Source of the DNA: Myxococcota bacterium | GTDB lineage: Bacteria > Myxococcota_A > UBA796 > UBA2385 | Direction of reading: 5' to 3' | DNA length: 47,656 bases | Assembly (NCBI GenBank): GCA_023150805.1 | Contig: JAKLKF010000055.1 | Span: 1 to 47,656 of the forward strand | In this document: piece by piece, positions 17,173 to 24,475 of the stretch | Layout of the letters: each line of letters begins with the position of its first letter | How positions within the stretch are numbered: position 1 is the stretch's first letter | The notes under the pieces: generated by a model | What the model was told of the DNA's origin: nothing | The model's database searches: none | Seen by the model: the letters and a program-made list of their open reading frames with translations, nothing else | Made by a program: the position numbers and the translations under genes

Positions 17173-18135
17173 TCAACCGCCGGTCAGCACCTCGGGCCGA
17201 GCTCCCCACAGGCGGATGGCGCCGGGCACCACCTGGTAGGTGACGGGCGCCAGCCCCGGCGCCTCGCCGTCGATGTCCACCCAGGCCGGACGATCCGCGC
17301 GGGTGGGGTGGACCTCGATCCTCCGCCCACGGTGGACCTGCACGTGGGGCAGGTGCACGTGGGTGCCCTTGTAGATGGCGTCGGACATCAGCAGGGTGCG
17401 CACCACGCCGGGGTCCTGCAGGATGACCAGGTCGAGCTGCCCGTCGTCGAGCAGGGCCTGGGGGGCGAACATCATCCCACCGCCGGCGAAGCGCGCGTTG
17501 CAGGCTTGCAGGCTTGTGATCTGGTGCTCGCCCAGGTCCGTTCCGTCCAGGCTGACCCGGACGGGCGCCGCGCGGTAGGCCGCCATCGCCCGCAGGGTGG
17601 CGGTGTAGAAGGTCAGCTTGCCGCCCAGGCGCTTGGACGAGGCGTTGGCGATCCGACAGACCAGGCCGGAGATGCCGCAGGAGGCGATGTTCAGGAACCA
17701 GCGCTGGCCGGGGGCGCCCTGGTCGTCGGTGTAGTCGCACACGCCCAGGTCGATCACGCGAGAGGTCGCCCTGGGCAGGTGGGCGAGGGCGTCCTCCAGG
17801 GTGCCGGCGTGCGATAGGACGCGACGGAAGTCGCCGCCGGTGCCCGCGGGCAGGATCCCCAGGCCGACGGTGCCGGGTGGGGGCGCGGCCTGCATGATGC
17901 CGTTGACCACCTCGTTGTGCGTGCCGTCGCCACCCAGGCTCAGCAGGTCGGTCGCGCCGTCGCGCACCGCCTGGCAGGCGAGCTGCATGCCGTGGCCGGC
18001 GCGCTCGGTGCGCAGCAGTCGGACCGGCCCCAGCGCCGCGGTGATGCGCGCCGACAGCGCGTCCCAGCGCTGTCCCACCCGGCCTCCACTGGCGGCGGGG
18101 TTGGCGATGACGACGGTGGAAGCGGGATCCAGCAT
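17173..18135 (-). CDS. Diacylglycerol kinase-like lipid kinase (YegS/DagK family)
   Basis: The 320-residue protein begins with the family motif TVVIANPAASGGRVGQRW and has LLSLGGDGTHNEVVNGIM, whose GGDGT loop binds ATP, then LPAGTGGDFRR. The C-terminal half contains VDIDGE, the second conserved site. These kinases phosphorylate diacylglycerol, sphingosine or related lipids at the inner membrane face. The length equals the family norm. It follows the small lipoprotein gene by 67 bases, in which GCCCC-GCGCG-GGGGC could form a weak hairpin, and it converges with the beta-helix gene. Substrate is not predictable. Confidence 0.9.
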   Translation of the reverse strand: MLDPASTVVIANPAASGGRVGQRWDALSARITAALGPVRLLRTERAGHGMQLACQAVRDGATDLLSLGGDGTHNEVVNGIMQAAPPPGTVGLGILPAGTGGDFRRVLSHAGTLEDALAHLPRATSRVIDLGVCDYTDDQGAPGQRWFLNIASCGISGLVCRIANASSKRLGGKLTFYTATLRAMAAYRAAPVRVSLDGTDLGEHQITSLQACNARFAGGGMMFAPQALLDDGQLDLVILQDPGVVRTLLMSDAIYKGTHVHLPHVQVHRGRRIEVHPTRADRPAWVDIDGEAPGLAPVTYQVVPGAIRLWGARPEVLTGG

Positions 18136-18202
18136 GGGGCGGGAGCCTACGACCCGCGGCGGGATCTGTCACCTGGACCAGCGGCGCCCCGCGCGGGGGC
18201 GG

Positions 18203-18778
18203 TCAGCCGCAGGTCGCCCCGTCCTCGGCCTCCGGGGCCTGGACCGGCGCGTCGGGGTCGGCGGGGACCGGCGCCTCGCAGAGCACGGGCTGTCCCTCGC
18301 TCCAGGAGAGGGGCTGCCCCTGGAACCGGGCGGCCGCCTCGCACAGCCCGTGCGGAGCCTCGATGATCAGCAGCAGCTCGCCGTCCATGTGGTGCTCGTC
18401 GGCGAGCCGGGCGTCCATGACCACGCCCAGCGGCAGGCGCATCCCCTGGGGCTGATCCGCCATGAAGCCGGCGTCCGACCAGCCCTCGGCGTACAGGTGG
18501 TCTCCCTGGACCCGGCCCTCCAGGTGGACCCCGTCCAGGTCCAGGTGCACCAGGTCCTCGCCCACCACGCCCAGCTCGGCGCGCAGGGTGGCGCGCACCA
18601 GCGCGTCGGTGTCCACCTCGCCGCAAGGGCCGGAGAGCGTGGGCTGCTCCAGGCGCAGGTCCCAGGCCCCGGAGACCGGGAGGAGCGCGGCGCCCTCGAC
18701 CTCGCCGCAGGGTGGCTCGCTGCAGTCGGCGGTGAAGAGCAGGGCGAGGAGTGCGGCGAAGAGGACGAGACGGGACAT
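18203..18778 (-). CDS. Hypothetical lipoprotein
   Basis: A 191-residue protein opens with MSRLVLFAALLALLFTADC, a signal peptide whose lipobox is unusual (TADC). The mature part is beta-rich with five cysteines and patterns such as GAWDLRLEQPTLSGPCGEVD and HLDLDGVHLEGRVQGDHLYAEG, suggesting a lipocalin-like or other beta-barrel fold, but no family is recognised. The ATG at 18778 has GGAG six bases upstream. It is divergent from the FHA regulator gene. Confidence 0.75.
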   Translation of the reverse strand: MSRLVLFAALLALLFTADCSEPPCGEVEGAALLPVSGAWDLRLEQPTLSGPCGEVDTDALVRATLRAELGVVGEDLVHLDLDGVHLEGRVQGDHLYAEGWSDAGFMADQPQGMRLPLGVVMDARLADEHHMDGELLLIIEAPHGLCEAAARFQGQPLSWSEGQPVLCEAPVPADPDAPVQAPEAEDGATCG

Positions 18779-18971
18779 GGTGGGCTCCGAGTGCGATCCA
18801 AGGGAAAGCAAGGTGCGTGCCCGGGGCGGAGATGCCCACCAGCGCTGGATCCTCGGGGTGTGGCAGGCCGGGCGGAGCGGGCGCGCGTCGCGATCACGAC
18901 ACGGCTGTCGCGGTGTGCCATCGGAGCGGGCCTGCGGGGCGCCGTTCCAGGGCTCGCGATATCCTCGCGGG

Positions 18972-19955
18972 ATGGATCGCTACCCCGAGCTCGTCATCCC
19001 TCACGTCGACGGTGGTGCGCGCCGCGGCGTCGTCATCGGGACGCGCCACATCTCGGTGGGGCGAGGCCCCGACAACGACCTGGTCCTGCTCGACCCGCAG
19101 ATCAGCCGGCACCACGCGCTCATCTGGTGCGTGGGGGACCGGGTCTTCGTCCGCGACCTGGGCAGCGCGAATGGCACCTTCATCGCCGGCGAGCGCGTGG
19201 TCGACACGGCCGAGGTGCCCTACGGCGCCCCGCTGGTCCTGGGAAAGACGCTGGAGCTCCGCGTCGACCCGCCGCGCGCGCCGGAGCTGGTGGGCAGGCC
19301 CGCGGCCGTCGCGGTGGAGGACGTGCAGACGGGCATCCGGCGTCCGCTGCACGGGGAGCAATTCCGCATCGGCTCGGGCCCGCAGGCCGACCTGCGCCTG
19401 GATGGCTGCGCGCCGGTCGCGGCGACGCTGTACGCCTACCCCGAAGGAGTGGTCTGGCTCTCCCGCGGGGACGAAGACGACGTGCTCCTGCAGGAAGGAG
19501 ACGCCTTCGAGGTAGGGGGCAGCCCCTTCCGGATCGTCACCGCGGACGCCACCCGGTTGCCGACCGCCCAGTCCGAGACGGACGCCCTGTCCTACCGGCT
19601 GCGGGTCGAGCTGGACGGCCCCGCGGGCCCCATGGCCGTGGTCAGCCAGCGGCATGGCCACGCCTCGCACACGATCACCGCCGAGAACCGTGTCGTGTTG
19701 CTCTACCTGCTGGGCCGGAAGGCCGAGGACGACCGCCAGTCCGGCCTGGCCCCCGCGGTGCAGGGCTGGTGCGCCGACGAGGACATCATCGTCGGCGTCT
19801 GGGGGCGATCGGCCCTGCCCTCGGGGTCCAACCGCCTGAAGGTCCTGGTGCACCGGGTGCGCAAGGAGCTGGCCGAGCAGGGCTTCGAGTCCTGGTGCAT
19901 CGAGAAGCGCGCCGGGATGATCCGTGGCCGCTTCGCCCAGGTCGAGCTGGGCTGA
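18972..19955 (+). CDS. FHA domain protein with C-terminal winged-helix DNA-binding domain
   Basis: The 327-residue protein has an FHA phosphothreonine-binding domain at about residues 15-95, with ISVGRGPDNDLVLLDPQISRHHALI and RDLGSANGTF carrying the phosphate-contacting Arg, Ser and Asn. A second weaker FHA-like half follows (about 115-200, FRIGSGPQADLRLDG). The last 90 residues look like an OmpR/PhoB winged helix: ADEDIIVGVWGRS, then NRLKVLVHRVRKEL and IEKRAGMIRGRF. Such proteins link Ser/Thr kinase signals to transcription and are frequent in myxobacteria. No Shine-Dalgarno precedes the ATG, while TATCCT lies nine bases upstream, so the message could be leaderless. Confidence 0.85.
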   Translation: MDRYPELVIPHVDGGARRGVVIGTRHISVGRGPDNDLVLLDPQISRHHALIWCVGDRVFVRDLGSANGTFIAGERVVDTAEVPYGAPLVLGKTLELRVDPPRAPELVGRPAAVAVEDVQTGIRRPLHGEQFRIGSGPQADLRLDGCAPVAATLYAYPEGVVWLSRGDEDDVLLQEGDAFEVGGSPFRIVTADATRLPTAQSETDALSYRLRVELDGPAGPMAVVSQRHGHASHTITAENRVVLLYLLGRKAEDDRQSGLAPAVQGWCADEDIIVGVWGRSALPSGSNRLKVLVHRVRKELAEQGFESWCIEKRAGMIRGRFAQVELG

Positions 19956-19970
19956 TCGGCGGCCGGGCTC

Positions 19971-20759
19971 TCAGCCCATCCAGGCGCCGCCGTTGACGTC
20001 GATGCCCTGCCCCACCACGCCCCGGGCGTCGGGGCCGACCAGCCAGGCGACGACGCCGGCGATGTCCTCGGGGCGGCTCATCCGGCCGACGGGCACGGCC
20101 TTCATCGCCTCGGCGAGCGCGTGCTCGAAGCTGACGCCCATCCCGTCAGCCATCGCCTGGATGCCGGCGCGGGACATCTCGGTGTCGACCCAGCCGGGGC
20201 AGATCGCGTTGACCTGGACGTGGTCGGCGGCCAGCTCGAGCGCCAGCGCGCGGACCAGCCCCAGCAGCGCGGCCTTGCTGGCGCAGTAGCCGGTGTAGCC
20301 GGGCACGCCGAAGCGGCCCAGGATGCTGGAGATCACGACCAGGTGCCGGGGCGCGGGGCCGGGCTCCAGGTGCCGCTGCGCGGCGCGCAGGCAGGCGTAG
20401 GTGCCGACCAGGTTGGTCTGGACCAGGTCGGCGAAGCGATCCGCGGGGCCCGGCTCGTTCGGCCCACCGACGCCGGCGTTGGCGACCAGCCCGCGCAGGG
20501 GACCCATCACCTGGGCGCACTCGTCGAAGGCTTCGTCGACCTGGGCCGGGTCGCGGATGTCGCAGGGGCCCAGGTGGACGGCGCCCGCGCCCGCCTTCAT
20601 CGCCTCCCGCGCGGTCGCCTCCAGGCGTCGGCTGTCGCGGGCCAGCAGCGAGAGGGTGGCGCCCTCGCGGGCCAGGCGCAGCGCGATGGCGCGGCCGATG
20701 CCGGTGCCGGCGCCCGTGACGACGAAGTGCTGGCCCTGGTGGGGCAAGAGGTGGCTCAT
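19971..20759 (-). CDS. Short-chain dehydrogenase/reductase (SDR)
   Basis: This 262-residue classical SDR has the cofactor motif TGAGTGIGRAIA (residues 15-26), the NAG strand motif in LVANAGVGG, a catalytic Ser in VVISSILGRFG, the YxxxK pair in YCASK, and ICPGWVDTEM after it. Length and order match FabG-like NAD(P)H enzymes that oxidise or reduce hydroxyl or keto groups. GGAG is six bases before the ATG. It is the last of seven minus-strand genes from 27262 down. The substrate cannot be told. Confidence 0.92.
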   Translation of the reverse strand: MSHLLPHQGQHFVVTGAGTGIGRAIALRLAREGATLSLLARDSRRLEATAREAMKAGAGAVHLGPCDIRDPAQVDEAFDECAQVMGPLRGLVANAGVGGPNEPGPADRFADLVQTNLVGTYACLRAAQRHLEPGPAPRHLVVISSILGRFGVPGYTGYCASKAALLGLVRALALELAADHVQVNAICPGWVDTEMSRAGIQAMADGMGVSFEHALAEAMKAVPVGRMSRPEDIAGVVAWLVGPDARGVVGQGIDVNGGAWMG

Positions 20760-20783
20760 GGTGGCTCCCGGGGAAGAGCTGGT

Positions 20784-21428
20784 CTATCGCGTCGGTCCCC
20801 GGGCGAGAGCAGGCAGGAGCGGTCCCAGGTGCCGATCTACCAGCCGCCAGGCTCTCGCATGGAAGCGCGCCACGGCGAGGGGGCCGGGGCGACTGCCCGG
20901 CGAGGGCAGGGCGCGATCCACCCCGGCGCCCGCCTGGTCGCTCACCACCTTGACCACCGCCAGGGGCAGGCCCCGGGCCCGGCAGGCGGCCAGCACCGCG
21001 GCGGCCTCCATGTCGCAGATCCGGGCGCCCCGAGCAGCCAGGGTAGCGCGGGTCGCGGGGTCCCAGACGCCACGCCGCACCGTCACCAGCGTGCCCGCCG
21101 GCCGCCCCAGGGGCGCGAGCGCGCCGACCGGGCCCTCCTCGTCCAGCAGCCGATCGACGTGGACCACGTCGCCGATCCCCAGCGCATCGTCCAGGGAGCC
21201 ACAGGTCCCGAGGTTCACCACCCCCCGCGCGGGCCAGCCGCGCAGCGTCCCCATCGTGCGCTCGAAGGCGCGGCGTGGGCCCACGCCGGTCGTGAGCACC
21301 GCCACCGCCTCGCCCGCCAGGCGACCCTCCACCAGCCGGCGCCCGAGGGGGCGGGGGCGCTCCAGGGCCCGCACCAGCGGCAGGGTCTCGGCCGGCAGCG
21401 CCCCGACCAGCAGGACCCGGTGGGGCAC
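20784..21428 (-). CDS. Nucleoside phosphorylase/nucleosidase superfamily protein (MTAN/futalosine hydrolase-like)
   Basis: The 214-residue product begins at GTG 21428 with VPHRVLLVGALPAETLPLV, the first strand of the phosphorylase fold. It has TGVGPRRAFERTM, VVNLGTCGSLDDALGIGDVVHV (the GTCG loop), DMEAAAVLAACRARGLPLAVVKVVSDQAG (quoted in parts: DMEAAAVLAAC and VVKVVSDQAG), where Glu and Asp match the purine-binding residues of MTA/SAH nucleosidases. GAGGAG is about nine bases upstream and overlaps the previous gene's end. Candidates are adenosylhomocysteine nucleosidase, futalosine hydrolase or another base-releasing enzyme. The nearby methyltransferase at 23752 would make SAH, which slightly favours a nucleosidase role. 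Confidence 0.82.
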   Translation of the reverse strand: MPHRVLLVGALPAETLPLVRALERPRPLGRRLVEGRLAGEAVAVLTTGVGPRRAFERTMGTLRGWPARGVVNLGTCGSLDDALGIGDVVHVDRLLDEEGPVGALAPLGRPAGTLVTVRRGVWDPATRATLAARGARICDMEAAAVLAACRARGLPLAVVKVVSDQAGAGVDRALPSPGSRPGPLAVARFHARAWRLVDRHLGPLLPALARGPTR

Positions 21429-21433
21429 GGCGC

Positions 21434-21829
21434 CTACTCCTCGCCGACCACCACGGTCAGCTCGGCCCACTCCGCGCCCGTCTGCACGCGCATGATCCCC
21501 TTGCCGTCGCGGACCCAGGTCACGACGTTGTCCTGCACCGTCGCGAAGTCCAGCGGGTCGAAGCGGATCACCGTCGGCCCCGTGAGCAGCGCGTCGTCGC
21601 AGTAGAGCCACACGGTCCAGGAGTCGCCCACCATCGGCTCGTCCTCGCCGATGTAGTCGATCCACGTCTCCTCGCAGCCTTCCCAGGTGGTGCTGCCCCC
21701 GTCGGCGCTCCCGCCGTCGGCCGCGCCGCCGTCGCCGTCGTCGTCCTCGTCCTCCCCGTCGCCCCCGGTGCCGGGCACGGTGCAGGCGGCGAGGGCGAAG
21801 ATCAGGGGGAAACAGGAGACGACGCGCAT
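21434..21829 (-). CDS. Small lipoprotein with beta-sandwich domain
   Basis: The 131-residue protein opens MRVVSCFPLIFALAACTVPG (lipobox LAAC) and has an acidic GDGEDEDDDGDGG linker. The folded part, about 85 residues, runs GDSWTVWLYCDD, TVIRFDPLDFATV, MRVQTGAEWAELTVVVGEE and looks like an Ig-like sandwich. The ATG at 21829 has GGAG seven bases upstream. The nucleosidase gene starts five bases after its stop. No named family is recognised. Confidence 0.78.
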   Translation of the reverse strand: MRVVSCFPLIFALAACTVPGTGGDGEDEDDDGDGGAADGGSADGGSTTWEGCEETWIDYIGEDEPMVGDSWTVWLYCDDALLTGPTVIRFDPLDFATVQDNVVTWVRDGKGIMRVQTGAEWAELTVVVGEE

Positions 21830-21866
21830 GAGGGCTCCGGCCGAGGAGGGGTCGCCGCGCAGGCTA

Positions 21867-22787
21867 TCAGTCGTCCTTGTCGTCCGCGTCGTCTTCTTGT
21901 GAGGAGTCGTCGCCGCCGCCGATCTGGACCTGGGTGGGCGCGTCGCCGGGCATGACCACCTGGGTGGGGGCTCCGAACTCGACCGCGGTCGGTCCGGTCG
22001 GCAGCACGACCCCCTGCGGGGTGGGCGCCACCTCCTCGGCGGGCGCAGCGGCGGGCAGCTCGCGCGGGGCCTCCTCGGCCGGCGCAGCGGTGGGCAGCTC
22101 GCGCGCGGTGCCCTCGGCGGGCGCAGCACCCTCGGCGGGCGCAGCACCCTCGGCGGGCGCGGTGCCCTCGGCGGGCGCGGTGCCCTCGGCGGGCGCAGCA
22201 CCCTCGGCGGGGAGGGCACCTTCGACGGGGGCGGCCCCCTCGGCCGGCAACGCGCTGTCCTGCCGGAACTCCGTGCGGTCGACCGGCGCCGAGCGGAAGC
22301 GCTTGTCCTCGGCCTTGCCGGTCACGACGGCGACGCTGAGCACCGGCATCGGCGACCACACCCCCCAGCCAGGGCGCGCCCAGGTCGAGGCCGAGGTCAT
22401 GCTGGCGCCCGCGGCCAGGCGCAGCCGCTTCTTCGTCCAGTCCACGCCCGCCGTCACGCCGCGGGGCATCAGCAGGCGGGTCGTCAGCCCGCCGTACCAG
22501 CCGAGGTCACCGCCCGCGAGGTCGATGCTCATGCTGCGCTCGTAGCTGGCCGTGATGCTCTCCAGGCCGGTGCCGATCTTGAGGTTCTCGACGGGCAGCG
22601 ACCAGACCAGCTGGGTCTGCTCGACCAGCCGGAACCCGACCATCAGGGGGTGGGCGCCCAGCATGGGCACGTCGTAGTTGAGCCAGGCGCCGGTGTCGTC
22701 GGAGACGATCTCGATGCGCTCCAGGCGGAACTTCGCCGCCTGGGCCGGCGCGGCGAGCAGGGTCGACAGCAGGAGGGGCGCGATCAC
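21867..22787 (-). CDS. Secreted protein with Ala-Pro-Ala-Glu-Gly repeat tail
   Basis: The GTG start at 22787 overlaps the GDPD-like stop (GTGA) and gives a signal peptide VIAPLLLSTLLAAPAQA. Residues 19-160 are beta-rich (RIEIVSDDTGAWLNYDVPML, RLLMPRGVTAGVDW) and may be a small outer-membrane barrel or lipid-binding domain. Residues 178-255 consist of about ten imperfect APAEG pentapeptides, followed by GAPTQVVMPGDAPTQVQIGGG and a tail of Asp and Glu (DDSSQEDDADDKDD). The tail is probably disordered. I do not recognise a family. 306 codons before the stop. Confidence 0.78.
   Translation of the reverse strand: MIAPLLLSTLLAAPAQAAKFRLERIEIVSDDTGAWLNYDVPMLGAHPLMVGFRLVEQTQLVWSLPVENLKIGTGLESITASYERSMSIDLAGGDLGWYGGLTTRLLMPRGVTAGVDWTKKRLRLAAGASMTSASTWARPGWGVWSPMPVLSVAVVTGKAEDKRFRSAPVDRTEFRQDSALPAEGAAPVEGALPAEGAAPAEGTAPAEGTAPAEGAAPAEGAAPAEGTARELPTAAPAEEAPRELPAAAPAEEVAPTPQGVVLPTGPTAVEFGAPTQVVMPGDAPTQVQIGGGDDSSQEDDADDKDD
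22023..22256. repeat. 15-bp-period coding repeat (APAEG units)
   Basis: Imperfect 15-bp units such as GGCGGGCGCAGCACCCTC run through the C-terminal part of the gene and encode Ala-Pro-Ala-Glu-Gly on the minus strand. The repeat stays in frame, so its copy number could vary without breaking the protein. Confidence 0.8.
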
Positions 22788-23725
22788 GGGGCCGGCTCCG
22801 GGTAGGCGGTGATGACGGCGTCGACGGGCCAGCGCTGCACGGCGCCCAGCGCCATGCCCGAGTCCGCGCCCCAGACCTGGACGGCCAGGTCGGCGTTCTG
22901 GAGCTTGCGGACCATCTGGCGGTCCAGCAGGCTGTGGGGCAGGGCGATGCCGTCGCTGTTGGCCGCGCGCGCCTGGCCCACCAGGTCGGCCAGGCCCAGG
23001 GTCTGGGCGATGTCGTTGCCCAGCACCGTGCCGGCGCCGAAGCCCTCGGGGCTGGCGTTCGGCCAGACCAGGCTGGTCTCGATCTCGCCAGGGCGGCCGA
23101 TGGCGGCGGCCTCGGCGTCCAGGGCCTCGATCATCGCCTTGTCCGGGGCCGACAGGAACCAGCGGTTCTCGGGCTCGTACAGGAACCACAGGTCGACGAC
23201 GGCGCGGGCGATGTCCGCGGGCTCGGGCGTGTTGCCCTTGTCGTAGATGACGTTGACCTGGACCAGGTAGCCGGGATCGGCGGCCAGGGCGACGATGGCC
23301 TCTTCGAAGGGCATCAGGCCGTCTTCGAGGGTCTGCACGTCGGGGTAGTCCGGATCGACCAGCCCGCCGCAGCGGTACAGGTCCTCCAGCTCCTCGAAGG
23401 TGTGGTCCATCAGGCGGACCTGCTCGGGCTCCAGCAGCCCCTCCCCGGTGTTCGGGTCGTAGTCGATGCCGGCGCAGACCTCGTGCGAGAGCCACGGGCC
23501 GCGGTGCAGCACCGGCACCCCGTCGCTGGTCAGCGCCACGTCGATCTGCACGCCGTCGTAGGGCTGCAACAGCGCGTTGGACAGCGCGTGGCGGCTGTTC
23601 TCGGGCCAGTAGCCGGCGCCGCCGCGGAAGGCGAGCACCAGGGGATCGTCGCCGGCGCCGATGAAGCCGCAGCCGCCCAGCAGGGTCAGCAGCGGCACCA
23701 GCGCGGTGCGGGGCAGGGTGGGCAT
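22784..23725 (-). CDS. Glycerophosphodiester phosphodiesterase-like lipoprotein with altered active site
   Basis: The 313-residue lipoprotein (MPTLPRTALVPLLTLLGGC, lipobox LGGC) has the TIM-barrel order of GDPD enzymes: LAFRGGAGYWPENS at 31-44, VQIDVALTSDGVPVLHRGP at 59-77, and late strands with QVWGADSGMA and ITAYPE. Canonical GDPDs read AHRG...PENT, then E-x-D, then HD. Here the first His is Phe33, the metal-binding Glu is Gln60 and the HD pair is His-Arg. The fold is therefore clear but catalysis is doubtful, so it may bind a ligand or have changed chemistry. GGAG lies nine bases before the ATG at 23725. Confidence 0.85.
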   Translation of the reverse strand: MPTLPRTALVPLLTLLGGCGFIGAGDDPLVLAFRGGAGYWPENSRHALSNALLQPYDGVQIDVALTSDGVPVLHRGPWLSHEVCAGIDYDPNTGEGLLEPEQVRLMDHTFEELEDLYRCGGLVDPDYPDVQTLEDGLMPFEEAIVALAADPGYLVQVNVIYDKGNTPEPADIARAVVDLWFLYEPENRWFLSAPDKAMIEALDAEAAAIGRPGEIETSLVWPNASPEGFGAGTVLGNDIAQTLGLADLVGQARAANSDGIALPHSLLDRQMVRKLQNADLAVQVWGADSGMALGAVQRWPVDAVITAYPEPAP

Positions 23726-23751
23726 GGGGCGGGCTCCATGGGTCGGAGGAC

Positions 23752-24453
23752 TCAGTCGGAGAGCTTGAGGCTGACGCCGAGGCCGTCGCCAGTCGGCAGG
23801 ACCAGGCTGACCAGGCGGGGGTCGGCGTGGATGGCGTCGTTGTAGGCGCGCAGGGCGTCGGTGCCGCTCTGGTCGTCGGCGGGGGCGGGGCGGGTGACCT
23901 TGCCTCCCCACAGGACGTTGTCGGCCAGCAGCAGGCCGCCGACCCGCAGCCGGGGAACGGCGGCGTGGAGCGCCGCCAGGTAGTCGCGCTTGTGGATGTC
24001 GACGAAGACCACGTCGAAGCTGCCCTCGGTCGCGGCCAGGGCGGCGATGCCGTCGCCCGCGAGCAGGCGGACCCGTGCGCGCAGCGGGTGGTCGGCCCAC
24101 AGGCGGTCGAAGTGGTCGTGCTCCCAGGGATCCTGCTCGGTGCCCAGCACCTGCCCCTCCGAACCGACGGCGCGCGCGAACCAGAAGGCCGAGTAGCCGA
24201 AGCCGCTGCCCAGCTCGAAGACGCGGCGTCCGCCGATCATGCGGGTGAGCAGGTGCAGCCAGCGGCCGGCGTCCGCGCCGATCAAGGGGAAGCCGCGCTG
24301 CACGGCCAGGTCCTGCAGGCGGTCGTGCAGGGCCTGCTCGGAGGGGTCCAGCGCGCCGCCGCCGGCCGCATCCCCGCGCGCGCCCTGCAGCTCCAGGTAC
24401 GCCCGGACCTGCGGGTCGAGGATGTTGCTGACGCGGTCGGAGGGACTGGACAT
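23752..24453 (-). CDS. SAM-dependent O-methyltransferase (class I, caffeoyl-CoA OMT-like)
   Basis: The 233-residue protein has the catechol/caffeoyl-CoA O-methyltransferase arrangement: RRVFELGSGFGYSAFWFARA (SAM loop), VLGTEQDP, FDVVFVDIHKRDYLAAL (metal-binding Asp and the conserved DxxK/HKR), GGLLLADNVLWGGKV (second metal Asp-Asn) and a final strand GLGVSLKLSD. It should methylate a hydroxyl with Mg support. The ATG at 24453 has no Shine-Dalgarno but follows the Clp-like gene stop by 22 bases. The acceptor is unknown. Confidence 0.92.
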   Translation of the reverse strand: MSSPSDRVSNILDPQVRAYLELQGARGDAAGGGALDPSEQALHDRLQDLAVQRGFPLIGADAGRWLHLLTRMIGGRRVFELGSGFGYSAFWFARAVGSEGQVLGTEQDPWEHDHFDRLWADHPLRARVRLLAGDGIAALAATEGSFDVVFVDIHKRDYLAALHAAVPRLRVGGLLLADNVLWGGKVTRPAPADDQSGTDALRAYNDAIHADPRLVSLVLPTGDGLGVSLKLSD

Positions 24454-24475
24454 GGGAGCGGGGGGAAGGGGTGGG

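Noticed and set aside
20784..21665. Upstream extension of the nucleosidase frame to 21665
   Set aside because: It overlaps the small lipoprotein gene and has no motifs. The phosphorylase fold begins at the GTG at 21428.
22023..22256. CRISPR-like appearance of regularly spaced repeats
   Set aside because: The units are adjacent, in frame, have no unique spacers and encode APAEG pentapeptides within a secreted protein.
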